Of a stretch of 64,000 nt of DNA, positions 45,965 through 56,111 are shown in pieces. Within the stretch, counting starts at the first letter, position 1. Each line of letters starts with the position of its first letter. The notes beneath the pieces were generated by a model. That model saw nothing but the letters and a program-made list of their open reading frames with translations. It searched no databases and was not told the DNA's origin. The position numbers and the translations under genes are program-made. The DNA lies in NCBI GenBank assembly GCA_030248295.1, contig JASANH010001539.1, forward strand, positions 248,001 through 312,000, written 5' to 3'. Source of the stretch: Mesodorylaimus sp. YZB2_4 (Eukaryota > Nematoda > Enoplea > Dorylaimida > Dorylaimidae).

Positions 45965-46584
45965 AAAATGGTAGAAGAAGGCCCAATATATACATTCTGT
46001 AAGATATAATGATAAAATGATGACTGCTAATTCCATAGACTAGGTTAAAATTTCGGTTGAGCCGTTTCTTCACCACACTGACATAGCTGTTAGTAAAGCG
46101 TAGGTTCTTGCTCTGGCGTGGATCTTCGCCAGTCTTGCTTGCACGTATGCTGTTTACACAGTACGATACAGCGTATAGTACCGAAAGATACAAGAGACGC
46201 TGTGGCGTCCAGCAATTTTGTCACAATGCATTGCCTCCATCCAACAGAACTGGAATAAATGCCCCTGGGACGACTAAGCGTAACTGACTATCGCGACCGA
46301 CTTGTACCACAGTCCACGCAAAAGTTTGAAACATGAATCAGATCCTGCTTCTGCTAACTTACAGAAAAATGATCCCCCCCCCCCCCCCTAGCGCAATGAT
46401 TTCAGGTACTTTTGACGATTCGTAAATGAATTTCGGCTAGTTACACACGCCTGTGCCTCAGATTCAGGTCATCTGATTCTGGGCAGTCCATTAGCCACCC
46501 CTGGACGATGTTTGACCTCGATATCATATTCTTGTGGTGCTAAAGCCTAGCTAGCTACCCACGGCGAAGGATTTGTTGGTGAGC
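45965..46584. other. No gene seen; poly-C run
   Basis: This is the NDRG 3' flank. A run of C at about 46374-46388 is an assembly-sensitive homopolymer. There is no exon. Confidence 0.4.
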
Positions 46585-48000
46585 TCATATTGTAGCGCAG
46601 ATTGGTCCATAAAACAGTGATCTTACTGTAGGTTTGTAGATGTTCGGCCGGAATTGGGTAGCTGCAAGAGCTTCTTGCTCAAATGCGGAATAATTCTTTT
46701 CAGCTGGTTTAAGCCTTCCGCTAGCGTACGCAATGGGGTGCTCTTGACGTTGGTCCGTTGTTCTATGCTGCTTACCCCAACGCGTCAATTTGTAGGATGA
46801 ATGGTTTCGAAAAATCAGGGTAGGCCAATATTGGTGCTGTTTTCGATGCTTCTTTCAAATCCAAATCTTTTCAATGATCAGCCTCGTTATTCCACTGGAA
46901 TTCGGTATCCTTTTTTATCAGTGCGGTCAAGGGTGCCGCTATTTTCGCGAACCATTGACATAGCGCTGGCAATTGCACCATCAAGAAAAGACTGGAGTTC
47001 TTCTTGATTTGTTGGTGATTGATATTTCGCATGGCTGCCCTCCTCCGGGATCGACTGCGACGCCATGTTCAGTTATGATATGCCCAAGATACACAAGCTG
47101 TTGTTGCCCAAAGTGACATTTCGAAAGTCGCAGTTTTAGGCCTGCCTTTAAATATCGCCGTAAGAGTTTCATCTAAACGTTGTAAATGCTCTTCAAACGT
47201 CGTGCCAACCACCAGAATGTCATCCAAGTCCACAACGCACGACCGCCAATGTAGGCCTGGCAATAATATATCCATGACGCACTGGAAAGTTGCTGGCGCG
47301 TTGCACAGAACGAATGGGACAACATTGAGCTCATACAGACCAATGAAGGTGATAAAAGCTGTCTTTTCTTTATCCTGTTTTGCCAGTGGAACTTGCAAAT
47401 ATCCCCATGATTGATGTAGGGATGCGAAGAAAGCTGGATCACGGTAAATGCTCAGCAAGTCGTCAATACGTGGTAGCGGATAACTAGCTGCTGTTTTGGT
47501 TCTCTTGTTCAAATTTCAGAAATCGACGCAGAAACGCTCTCCACCGTTGCGCTTAGGTACGATTACAACCATGCTCGCCCATTGGCTCTTCGATGGTCGA
47601 ATGACTTGCTTCTCCAGCATTTAATCAATACGCGTATGTTTTTGCATGGAACTTCTCTGAGCTGCTGGGACTCTTTATGATGCGTGTCGTGCAGGCGGCC
47701 AATATCTTTAGCCTTTCGCAAACATGTGGCCATATTTCCGTAGCAATATTTTTAAATCCGTTATTTGTTGTTCTTTCAGCAAATTGATGGCGATAAATCT
47801 GACTCTGCAGGTCGTCTCCCAGCTCCAATCGTGTTGAGTTCGCTCTAAACTGAAACTGCAGCTGCTGCTGGGTTTTACGGAATAATGCTGCTAAGTCTCG
47901 CTTTAGCGGGTTTTTCACACCTGCTTGGACTTCCTGCACCAACGGCACACTGAGTCTAGTTGTCTTGGCTCTCTGCCTTTTGTGGCTACAGCAAGTTAAA
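46585..48000 (-). pseudogene. Ty3/gypsy retrotransposon pol remnant (RT and RNase H)
   Basis: Minus-strand pieces in order: QVIRPSKSQWAS, GERFCVDF and a stop, NKRTKTAASYPLPRIDDLL, LYELNVVPFVLCNAPATF, then the active-site region CVVDLDDILVVG, where the usual Tyr before LDD is Asp. A frameshift follows, then KLRLSKCHFGQQQLVYLGHI, and further on the RNase H-like AYASGRLKPAEKNYS. This is the order of Metaviridae reverse transcriptase and RNase H. Several stops and frameshifts and an altered active site make it a dead copy. Confidence 0.8.
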
Positions 48001-48094
48001 TTTTAGTATTTCATGCCATTCACATCAATATGCGTCGACTTTTCGATTGTCAAGAAATGCCTTGTAAACTCGACTTACCATTTTGCCTGATTCA

Positions 48095-48477
48095 TTGTGG
48101 CGCCGCACAGTTCTCTATGTTTCATACAGGTGTTTCGCCGCTCATCGCATAGCGTGACCAGTAAAACGATCTTCCTGGCATCACTGTTGCAACCCGCCAA
48201 AATAGCTGCTTTTTTCAAAATCCTCCCACTAACGGCTCAAATTCTGGTCCAAGTGGCCAGAGAATGTTTCCGGCTGCGGGGCGTGCTGGACTGGCTGGTG
48301 GTCTCCATAGGATGTGAGTGCTGCCTGCATCATGGTAGGCGTTGTCCATGCCGCATAGTACCGCGTGTACATTCCCGACGAAAAGAGATAGTAGGTTCCG
48401 CTGTCACTGGCCAGTGTGTGGTTCCACTGTCGATAGATGTACCTAGTAGTAGTCGCTGAAGAATTTTTCGACCTCAA
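48095..48477 (-). pseudogene. Likely gag remnant of the Ty3/gypsy copy
   Basis: Directly upstream of the pol remnant on the same strand, a frame of 82 codons ends in APQPETFSGHLDQNL, which resembles the P..FSG.......W motif that opens many Ty3/gypsy gag proteins. It is interrupted by a stop, and downstream pieces continue in other frames. The assignment is mainly by position. Confidence 0.4.
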
Positions 48478-48479
48478 TC

Positions 48480-49664
48480 TTTGTTTTCTCTTCTACCGCT
48501 TTGAATTCTGATAAAGTGTCTCTGTTTCACCAGCTCAAGCAGCCAGGCTTGCCACTTGTAAGAGGCGTAAGCCAACATGAGAGCGACCGTCCTTCATTTA
48601 CTCCTCATCCACCCACTGCCGATAGATACGCTTCCTACCAACACTCTAAATCCCCACTAGCTCTCAATTGCATTCCCGACGCCTACCCTTTCCCGTGGTC
48701 TGTGACCTACTCGCGACCTTCATACATATCTCGCAATGGTTTTTCTCTCGTTGTGACTTTCTCGACCAACATTTAATGTAGTACCCTTACTAGATGCCCT
48801 TACGGTTTCGTAACGTTCATTGCACGTTCATTGAACATTACTTCCTGCGTACCCGCAGCGACCACTTCATCAAATCTGCACGGTGCCAAATTGTGGAAAT
48901 TGTGGGCAGTTTTAATGGATTTCTCTGGAAGCACCGACCTCCGCATTAAGGTCGACTTTGTATTAGCTCACCAGGGCCTTGCTGAGGACGCTGAGGCCAG
49001 GGCAGGAGCGAGCATGGAGGACGTCCTCAACTACTTCACCAATGGGTCATTTTCTACGTGACCAAGCTGGACTGGACACGAATGAGGCACTCAACATAAT
49101 CGCCACGCACTTGCTCTACGGAGTCCAGAGTGTGTTATTGGTTGCTCTGCAGACTCTTTTCTCTCCACCCTGTGATAAAATGCTGACCAACTGCCACTTT
49201 TACGGCCACAAATTCAATTGTTGTTCGGCAGCCCAGTTTTTGGCCACCGATCATGGTCTGTGCTGGCAGATAAGTGTAAGTTCCGGGTATTCACAGCATC
49301 CATCTGCAATGACCTGACAGCCAGCAAGAATGAGTCTCCTTCGATTTCCCCGAAAGAAATTCTTTTGTCACTGAATGAGGGAAACACTAAATAATGGCTT
49401 CCCACTTGCTTCTGGAAAGATACAGCGGTCATTGAAATTGTTATCTCCAATTCATCCTTTGCAAGTTTGACAGGATGAATTTGAGCCGTCGAGGGTGAAG
49501 GGACAATTACGCAGTGAATGATCTACCCCACCCTGTTGGAGACCTGCCTATAACAAAGTACCTGGCGTGAGAGCCAGATAGCAACCCACCAGTCCACAGG
49601 CCCTCTGCTTTTAAGAGGCTGTGATGTCATACTGTATTGGTACAACGGGGGCAGTCGATGTGCA
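48480..49664. other. No secure gene; possible weak exon at about 48.98-49.13 kb
   Basis: A plus-strand frame reading FLRDQAGLDTNEALNIIATH, LLYGVQ (49050-49130) loosely resembles part of a fasciclin (FAS1) domain and may belong with the frame at 49.67 kb. No splice path between them is convincing. Confidence 0.2.
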
Positions 49665-50213
49665 TTGAATGCGTATGGTCTATGGGCTATATATAAGAAA
49701 AGTAATGCAACGAGGACTAGAAGACAGTGTTATAAAGCCGGGAGGATCGCCCATCTGCCTGAAACCCGCTTCGTGACTGGTGGCGAATCCATGGACCCAG
49801 TCAATCTGGCCAATACTGGCTTGACGGCGGAAGTTAATTTCAATAGCAACCATGTTCTGTTGGAGGACGGGTTGGCTTCTGAGGGCGTCATCGTGCACGT
49901 GAACCAGCTGTCCACGCCCTTTTCGACCCCTGCGGTTATCCCCGCGGGGGCAGACGCCCTGATCACATTGGCCGATCGGAGCCATCCGCGAAGGTTCTAT
50001 ATGTTATTTCCTGTTTTCGAGTGCAGTTACCGATCGCTTAGGTCCGATTGTCAAAAAAGGTGTGGGTTGAGCTTTCAACCCATTTCCAGGCCTGGCCTGG
50101 CTGGTCGCCATAGCGCCACGACATTCGAGGCTATCTTGGTAGTAGAAGCATCATTGGCGCCTGGGCACGATAAGAGGTTTATACGAGTAGTGTACAGTCG
50201 ATTAAATACCTGA
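49665..50213 (+). CDS. Hypothetical protein, possible FAS1-like end
   Basis: This is an open frame of 182 codons. The stretch at about residues 30-95 (FVTGGESMDPVNLANTGL, SEGVIVHVNQLSTPF) resembles the last strands of a fasciclin domain, where NG.IH.ID..L.P is usual, but the match is loose. The rest has no motif. There are no introns to test the frame, and the start is arbitrary. Treat it as a possible exon only. Confidence 0.25.
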   Translation: MNAYGLWAIYKKSNATRTRRQCYKAGRIAHLPETRFVTGGESMDPVNLANTGLTAEVNFNSNHVLLEDGLASEGVIVHVNQLSTPFSTPAVIPAGADALITLADRSHPRRFYMLFPVFECSYRSLRSDCQKRCGLSFQPISRPGLAGRHSATTFEAILVVEASLAPGHDKRFIRVVYSRLNT

Positions 50214-50636
50214 CGATCGATTGTGTTCCTCATACAAGAACCTGCTTACAGTTGCACCATATTTTGGACAAAGCTTGGGTGAAGCAGGGCTGGACTACTT
50301 GAGCTAATTGATATTAGCAAAAAACTCATGAAATGAAACTGGGAAAGGTAGTACATGTGGTTTGATGCGCCTTCGGAGCAGGCCAGTCCAGGCTGACAAA
50401 AGGTGATCAAGAAAGATCCTGCCTGGCTCTGGTTGGTCACATGTACTCGCGGTTTTAGGGCTGATAAGTAGACCATAACTACTAGCATCATTTATGTCAC
50501 CTACTTGGGGAAGGTGGCTCCTGGAAGAGGCTCACATCTGCACTTCTTATGTATATAGTGGGTATTTCAGGGACTACGTTATGAAAAATGCTATTACTCA
50601 GGGTAGCACTTTCAATTCCACAATCTCCTGCTTTAG
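50214..50636. other. No gene seen
   Basis: A pyrimidine-rich acceptor-like site at about 50559 and a short exon-like frame ending CYYSG precede the chitin-binding fragment, but the phases do not join. Confidence 0.25.
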
Positions 50637-50776
50637 GCTGGAACTTTGACGAATATAGCTTCGCTAGACTTTCTTGCAGCAATGGGAGCACAGCGAGTTT
50701 CCGAACGCATAATGTACAATTTTGCACGCCTGGCACTTTCGACCCGATGCAAGGAATTTCTGCTGATGAATATTAG
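50637..50776 (+). pseudogene. Partial chitin-binding (CBM14) exon
   Basis: After a TGCTTTAG acceptor the exon reads DEYSFARLSCSNGS, then NVQFCTPGTFDPMQG and a stop at 50776. The C-x-NG and FC-PG-FDP pattern is that of the second half of a peritrophin-A/CBM14 domain, but the final disulfide Cys is lacking and no upstream half joins in frame. It is probably a fragment of a gene like that at 10.2 kb. Confidence 0.4.
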
Positions 50777-51775
50777 TAGCACCTCTTTAAATTAAAAAAG
50801 GATTTGCTAATTCATCGCAATAATGAGTTTTAATAGCCTTTAATGCAGATGTTCTACACATCTTAAAAATTCTCCAGCGGTCATCCAAAGTCAAATACAT
50901 AGATAGGTCAATACTGCATACATATATGACGCGGCACGTTTCTGCCCATAAAAGGATAACCAGTAGAGATTTTGAAAAGATTTTTGGTATACTGTACACC
51001 TTCCCCAACTAGTCTCTCATGTCCACACCAAATTTCATTGGGTTTGGCCTCGCGACTCGCTAGTTATAGCGAAAATAAAAAACCTGGTCCATATTTTCGC
51101 CCTCGCACCCCTAGCATGAGTGGAGCCCGAACGGATAGAAATTTTAGAAATTCCTTCGGAAGAATTTAATCTAGTGTAAAGTTACACCAATAAACAATAT
51201 TTCATTGCCTGACGACATCAGGCTGTTGAGATATCGTTGTTGGTGTGGCACATGTACTACATGGGGGACGCCCGCGCCCCCAAGGATCCGGGACAATTAC
51301 TCTTGAGAGGTACAAGATGCGCTCTACATGCTGTGTACATGCTAAAATTTCTTTCTCTGTGTCCTAGCCTGCTCTACTCTAGTTTTGTAGTTTGCACTTA
51401 CAGTAGTGGTTTGGCTGGCAGTATCCGGCCGCGGCCGCAGTATCTCTCACGATTAGAGTGCCCGTCTTACTGTAAGACTACTTGTCTCACAGAGAAGGTT
51501 TACTACTCGACCGCACCGAGTACGCACAGGCATGAACACTGATTAGAGAACGAGCATCTACCCAAGGGCAAAAGTGCACTGGCACAAAACAAACAAACAA
51601 CATACATCAGACAAATGGAGGACCAGTTCCTAACACAGCAATCACTAGATATTACCAGACAGGCCTAACATCAGACGAGGTCACTCTCATTTGCATAACT
51701 TGGTCTTCATTCCCCCTTACATTACCAGCAGCACGATCCTTCATATTGCATGCTGTGCTCATATTGTGGCCTCAA
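50777..51775. other. No gene seen; repeat trace
   Basis: The segment around 51245-51290 (encoding MYYMGDARAP) matches a piece at 4.5 kb in opposite orientation. No gene is supported. Confidence 0.3.
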
Positions 51776-51779
51776 TGTT

Positions 51780-51980
51780 GCCATCGGCATGCAATTGTAA
51801 CCTCCCCGCCTGGTAGGCCATGGCGAGTGGGAGAGAGTAATCGATACTTTTCCCTGGCTGTTGTTTCAGCCTTAGGTATGGTCGCAAGACCTGGCTGCTA
51901 CAGTCGGATTGTTTGTCCCGATGACTTCGGCTGGCCACCTCCCTCCTACGCTTTCAAGCTTGCTTACCCAATGGTGTTTC
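51780..51980 (+). repeat. Dispersed repeat, copy 1 of 2
   Basis: About 180 bases share blocks in the same order with 55718-55885: GCCTGGTAG, CCATGGCGAGT, TGTTTCAGCC, GGTCGCAAGACCT, TCGGCTGGCCACCTCCCTC. The class is unknown. Confidence 0.65.
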
Positions 51981-52882
51981 AGTGATTCCATGATTCCGCT
52001 ATGTGCAGCTCTCTCTATCCTTGGAGCTGTAGACCAGCTATCCAAAGCCACTTCGGGCTAGTCTATACGTCTCTATGTCACCATAACAGACCTTTTTGAA
52101 ATAATCTTGTTCAGCATTCACAGATCGGCAATGTGCGATGTGCCTGCCAGCACTTTTTTGCAATTGCGGGTACATGGATGCTCTGAAATCGGGGTCTTGT
52201 GTTACTAAAGGGGCTGATAAATGCAGATATAGCAGTTTTGTATAAAAGTTGCAAGTCAGTTGAGAAGATAAGTTTTTTGAGTCAGTAAATGGAAGAACAG
52301 ATAACTGAAACTAATTGGGGCCTCAAAAAATTGGCAGCCAAAGAGGTAAAGCAAGGCGTGTGCTAACTGGACACAGGGAGTCAAGACTATTCTATTATCT
52401 AACCCTTCATCGAAACCAGTCCCAGCTCTTCACTAACGAAAAGAATCCACATTTCGCTTTGTTTGTGTAAAGTGTACGTATAGTGCCTCAAGCTGTGCTC
52501 TTCGTAATGTATGCATGCCTGCATCTGTGGTTGTGTACTCAACTGCTTTCGACGTTCAGAAAAAGTCCTGCGAAGCTAGGATTCGATCATTGCTCACAAA
52601 GCAAATCGAGCCGCATTTTATAGCCTACTTGAAAGTGAGACGAGAATTTCATACCTGGCTTCGCCAACTGTGCACTGCGCAATGTTCTGAACTGGTCCGT
52701 CGCCTGACCAAGTCATTTGTGCATCGAAAAAGAAGCACAATTCCCTGTTTTCACTGTATCAGCTTACAAGAGCTTAGTGCAAAGCTCGTATTGTCCTGAC
52801 GATTCAAACAGTTCTCAGTTGGACGGGCGGTCCGTGGGGAAGAAAGTGTCAATTCTTCGCTAACCCTTTTCGAAGAGGGAGG
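51981..52882. other. No gene seen; upstream of the nicotinic receptor
   Basis: A 94-codon plus-strand frame at 52515-52799 has no motif and no splice link to the receptor. The promoter of the receptor gene should lie here. No TATA-like element stands out. Confidence 0.3.
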
Positions 52883-55559
52883 ATGTCACTTTTCATGATA
52901 CTCTTGCTTACTGTTGCTGCACTTCCTCGAGCTTACTCCGATGAACATGAACGACGACTTTACGATATGTTGCTGGAGAATTATAATCCATTGGAGAGAC
53001 CTGTTGAAAATAATTCATTGCCTGTCCAAGTCAAATTGCAGATTATTTTGAATCAGATTATCGATGTGGTAAGCGAATCCCCTCTCACTAGCTTGTTGCC
53101 TGGGTAAAAACTTACTTTTATTTCTTTATTAATATTACCGCAGGATGAAAAAAATCAAATCGTTCACACAAATATTTGGATGAAATACGTAAGTGGCCGT
53201 TGGAACCTGAGTGCGCGACACCAGGTGTTGGAATTTTTTACCGAATTGTAAGCTTTATTGAATTCTCTTTTAGGAGTGGAATGACACATATCTGAGATGG
53301 TATGCTAATTGACATCGTTTTCTTTTTTTCTGAACTACTCGCCGATTTTCTAAATGTTAGGGAACCAACAGATTTTGGTGGCGTTGCCGATGTCCGTATT
53401 CCAATGGGCAGAATCTGGTATGACATTTCCTATTCACCAAGCTACGATTTTGAAAAGAGCTTTGGATTTCAGGCGTCCAGACATTCTTCTTTACAACAGG
53501 TATCAGCTAATTAGAAATATCATGCGTGGTTTCACTGCAGAGTGTTTTACTTTTAGTGTCGATTCAAATTTTGACACAACCTATGGAGTGAATCATGTGG
53601 TTTATAACACCGGATTGATCAACTGGGTGCCGCCGGGAATCGTCAAGAGCAGCTGCACAATCAACATCAAATGGTTTCCTTTTGATGAGCAAGAATGCTA
53701 TTTCAAGGTTAGGCACACACGCTCTCTGAGGCGTGTCTGAAACTACAGTAGTAGAATAACTGACGCGAAGGCCTGCTTGATTGGATTGCACATCTTTCAG
53801 ACACTTATTTTTTACAGTTTAGTTCATGGACATACGGCAGCTTCAAGTTAAACCTATCACAGCTCGATGACGGCTGGGACATATCCGTTTATCTTGAAAA
53901 TGGCGAATGGAAATTATTGAGTATTCGGAGTCTTTCTTGCGCCTTTCTGGCCTCAATTTGCAAGTTCCCTTTTCAGACTATTACGTCGATCGCAAAGAAT
54001 CCCTGTACGAATGCTGTCCCGATCCGTACGTCAATCTCTTTTTCTACTTCACCATAAGGCGACGAACACTTTATTATGGATTCAATATGATTATTCCAAG
54101 CTTGATAGTCTCGTTGATGACCCTGCTTGGATTCGCCCTGCCTGTTGAGTCTGGAGAGAAGGTCACTTTGGGCAAGTACTCTTGGGATTACATGTCGATC
54201 TGACTTACTGTATGCGCATAAACCCACTGGACATGATTGCTTTATTTACTTTTCAGAGATCACCATTCTCTTATCGGTGTGCGTGTTCCTGGGCATGGTA
54301 GCCAGCATGACACCGCCCACCAGCGAGGCCCTTCCTTTGGTAATTGAATTGGTTCATCCAGATTTAAACAGTTTGTTTCAGTGAAATGCGTGACTTTCAG
54401 ATCGGCATATTCTTTTCCTGTAATATTATTCTAGTGGCGTTATCGGTCGTCTGCAGTGTGGTTGTCCTGAATTTTCACTACCGTACTCCGGATACGCATA
54501 TCATGTCTCCTTTTGTAAGCCAACAGTCTCTGAACGGAAGACAGTCTCTGCCAGGGCCTTGCCAAAACTTTTATAATATTTTTGATGCGGGTAGAAGAAA
54601 TTCTGAACTTGATGGCCTTAGCAGAAAAAGACTCTTGGTTGAAGTCTCATACGAGTAGATGAGCTCAGTGAAGTTGGTTCCTTCATTTCTGTCAAAATGT
54701 GCTCAACCCCTACACCCTCTATTGCTTTCTACACTTTTGGATGCTTAAGTTTTCTTGGTGCACAGTAGTTGGTGTGTTGGGGCATGAGCATGATGGGGAG
54801 TCGCTTGGAGCTTTGAGGGAACGTCACTTCATGACGCATCTAACTGCATGCAAAGGAAGAGTGCCACTATTGACAGACTCCGATTCCAGCTCCGAAACCT
54901 AATGCTCAATTGGCTGCCTTGGCTCCTGATGATGAAACGTCCGGGTCACAAATTCAGTCGCCACAGCTTGAATAGGAAGCCACCCAAAAAACAGGCGAGC
55001 AATGGAACAACGTGCAAATACTTCGATGACGATATCCTACTTCGAAATGTTCACCATGCAAACAACGATTCGTCCTACCTCTCATTCAATAACTTCGGGA
55101 GGGTGGTCAACGAAAATGATGACAAGCCTTTAGGCCGAGTTAAGCGCTTATATTCGCCAGAATTGGAGTCGAGGCTTCTCATCTGCTTACAAAACGCCTC
55201 CGCGAGTCCACATAAAATGGACCAAGGCATGTTGAGCATGCTGCTCTCTATGCAACAATTGTATTCTGAAGTCAAATTTATCGCACAAAGGATGGAACGC
55301 GAGGACGAAATACAAGATGCTAAAAATGATTGGCGTTTTGTAAGTTTGAATTTGATTGCTTTTACCGCCAAAAATGCAATTACCTGTTTCAGGCCGCCAT
55401 GGTAAGTGGTCAAGGTTTCACGCAAAGGAGTTTGAGGAACAGAAGTCCAAAAACATTCATTTTCAGGTGGTTGATCGATTATGCTTGTACATATTTACAG
55501 TCTTGATCGTTGTTTCAACTTGTGGAATTTTTTTCGCTGCACCGTATTTGATTGCTTAG
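52883..55559 (+). CDS. Nicotinic acetylcholine receptor alpha subunit (ACR-16/alpha-7-like)
   Basis: Thirteen exons (52883-53068, 53144-53188, 53274-53299, 53362-53418, 53473-53499, 53557-53707, 53818-53920, 53977-54171, 54257-54339, 54401-54514, 54890-55339, 55393-55401, 55467-55559) close to 512 residues. In order: a signal peptide, then HERRLYDMLLENYNPLERPV. The Cys-loop is CTINIKWFPFDEQEC, with exactly 13 residues between the cysteines. YECCPDPYV carries the vicinal Cys pair that defines alpha subunits. The membrane helices follow, with M2 preceded by GEKVTLEIT (Glu at the inner ring gives cation selectivity), then RTPDTH, WLPWLLMMKRPG, a large cytoplasmic loop and M4. It could form a homomeric acetylcholine-gated channel. 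Intron 8 has a GC donor, and exon 12 is only 9 bases. Confidence 0.95.
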
Positions 55560-55717
55560 GGCTGGTCCGTTTTGAGCATGCACATTATTTGATGATCTTG
55601 TATTATATTTGTCTGACTGCGACATTTATTTGGAATTGTGTGGAAGCAAGGAGTGTGTGCATTATTTGCAAAAAGAAGCATTCATGCCGTTTTCTCAAGT
55701 TGACTCGTGAACCCTCG

Positions 55718-55885
55718 TGCCTGGTAGCCATGGCGAGTAAGCCTGGCTGGGAGAGTCAACCCCTCGGGTTGATGTTTCAGCCGTAGTTATAGTCGCAAGA
55801 CTTACCTGCTTCAATTGGAATATTTGTCTCGCTGACCTCGGCTGGCCGCCTCCCTCGTACGCGTGCCAGGCTTGGTTGCATGGCT
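55718..55885 (+). repeat. Dispersed repeat, copy 2 of 2
   Basis: The same family as 51780-51980. It lies between the nicotinic receptor and leishmanolysin genes. Confidence 0.65.
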
Positions 55886-56111
55886 TACAACTTTTTTAAG
55901 TACAGAAGTACCTTGAAACAATACAGCCCTAACAGTCAAACATTGTTATGCGCTGAACGCTCTGTACGCGGGTGGGTGGACAGAATGCATGCACAAAAGC
56001 CACGATCTCAAAAATACGTGGAAATGCGTGGTAGCCATGGCATAATCTTATACATCAGCGTCTGTACTGGAGCAGTTTATGACAAAACGTGTAAGAGTAC
56101 GCCATCGGCAA

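Noticed and set aside
46374-46388. Poly-C run as a regulatory element
   Set aside because: The homopolymer is more likely an assembly-sensitive simple repeat; no neighbouring gene start uses it.
49680-49985. Minus-strand frames of 101 and 78 codons
   Set aside because: They are antisense to the longer plus-strand frame and have no motif. The plus-strand frame is itself weak.
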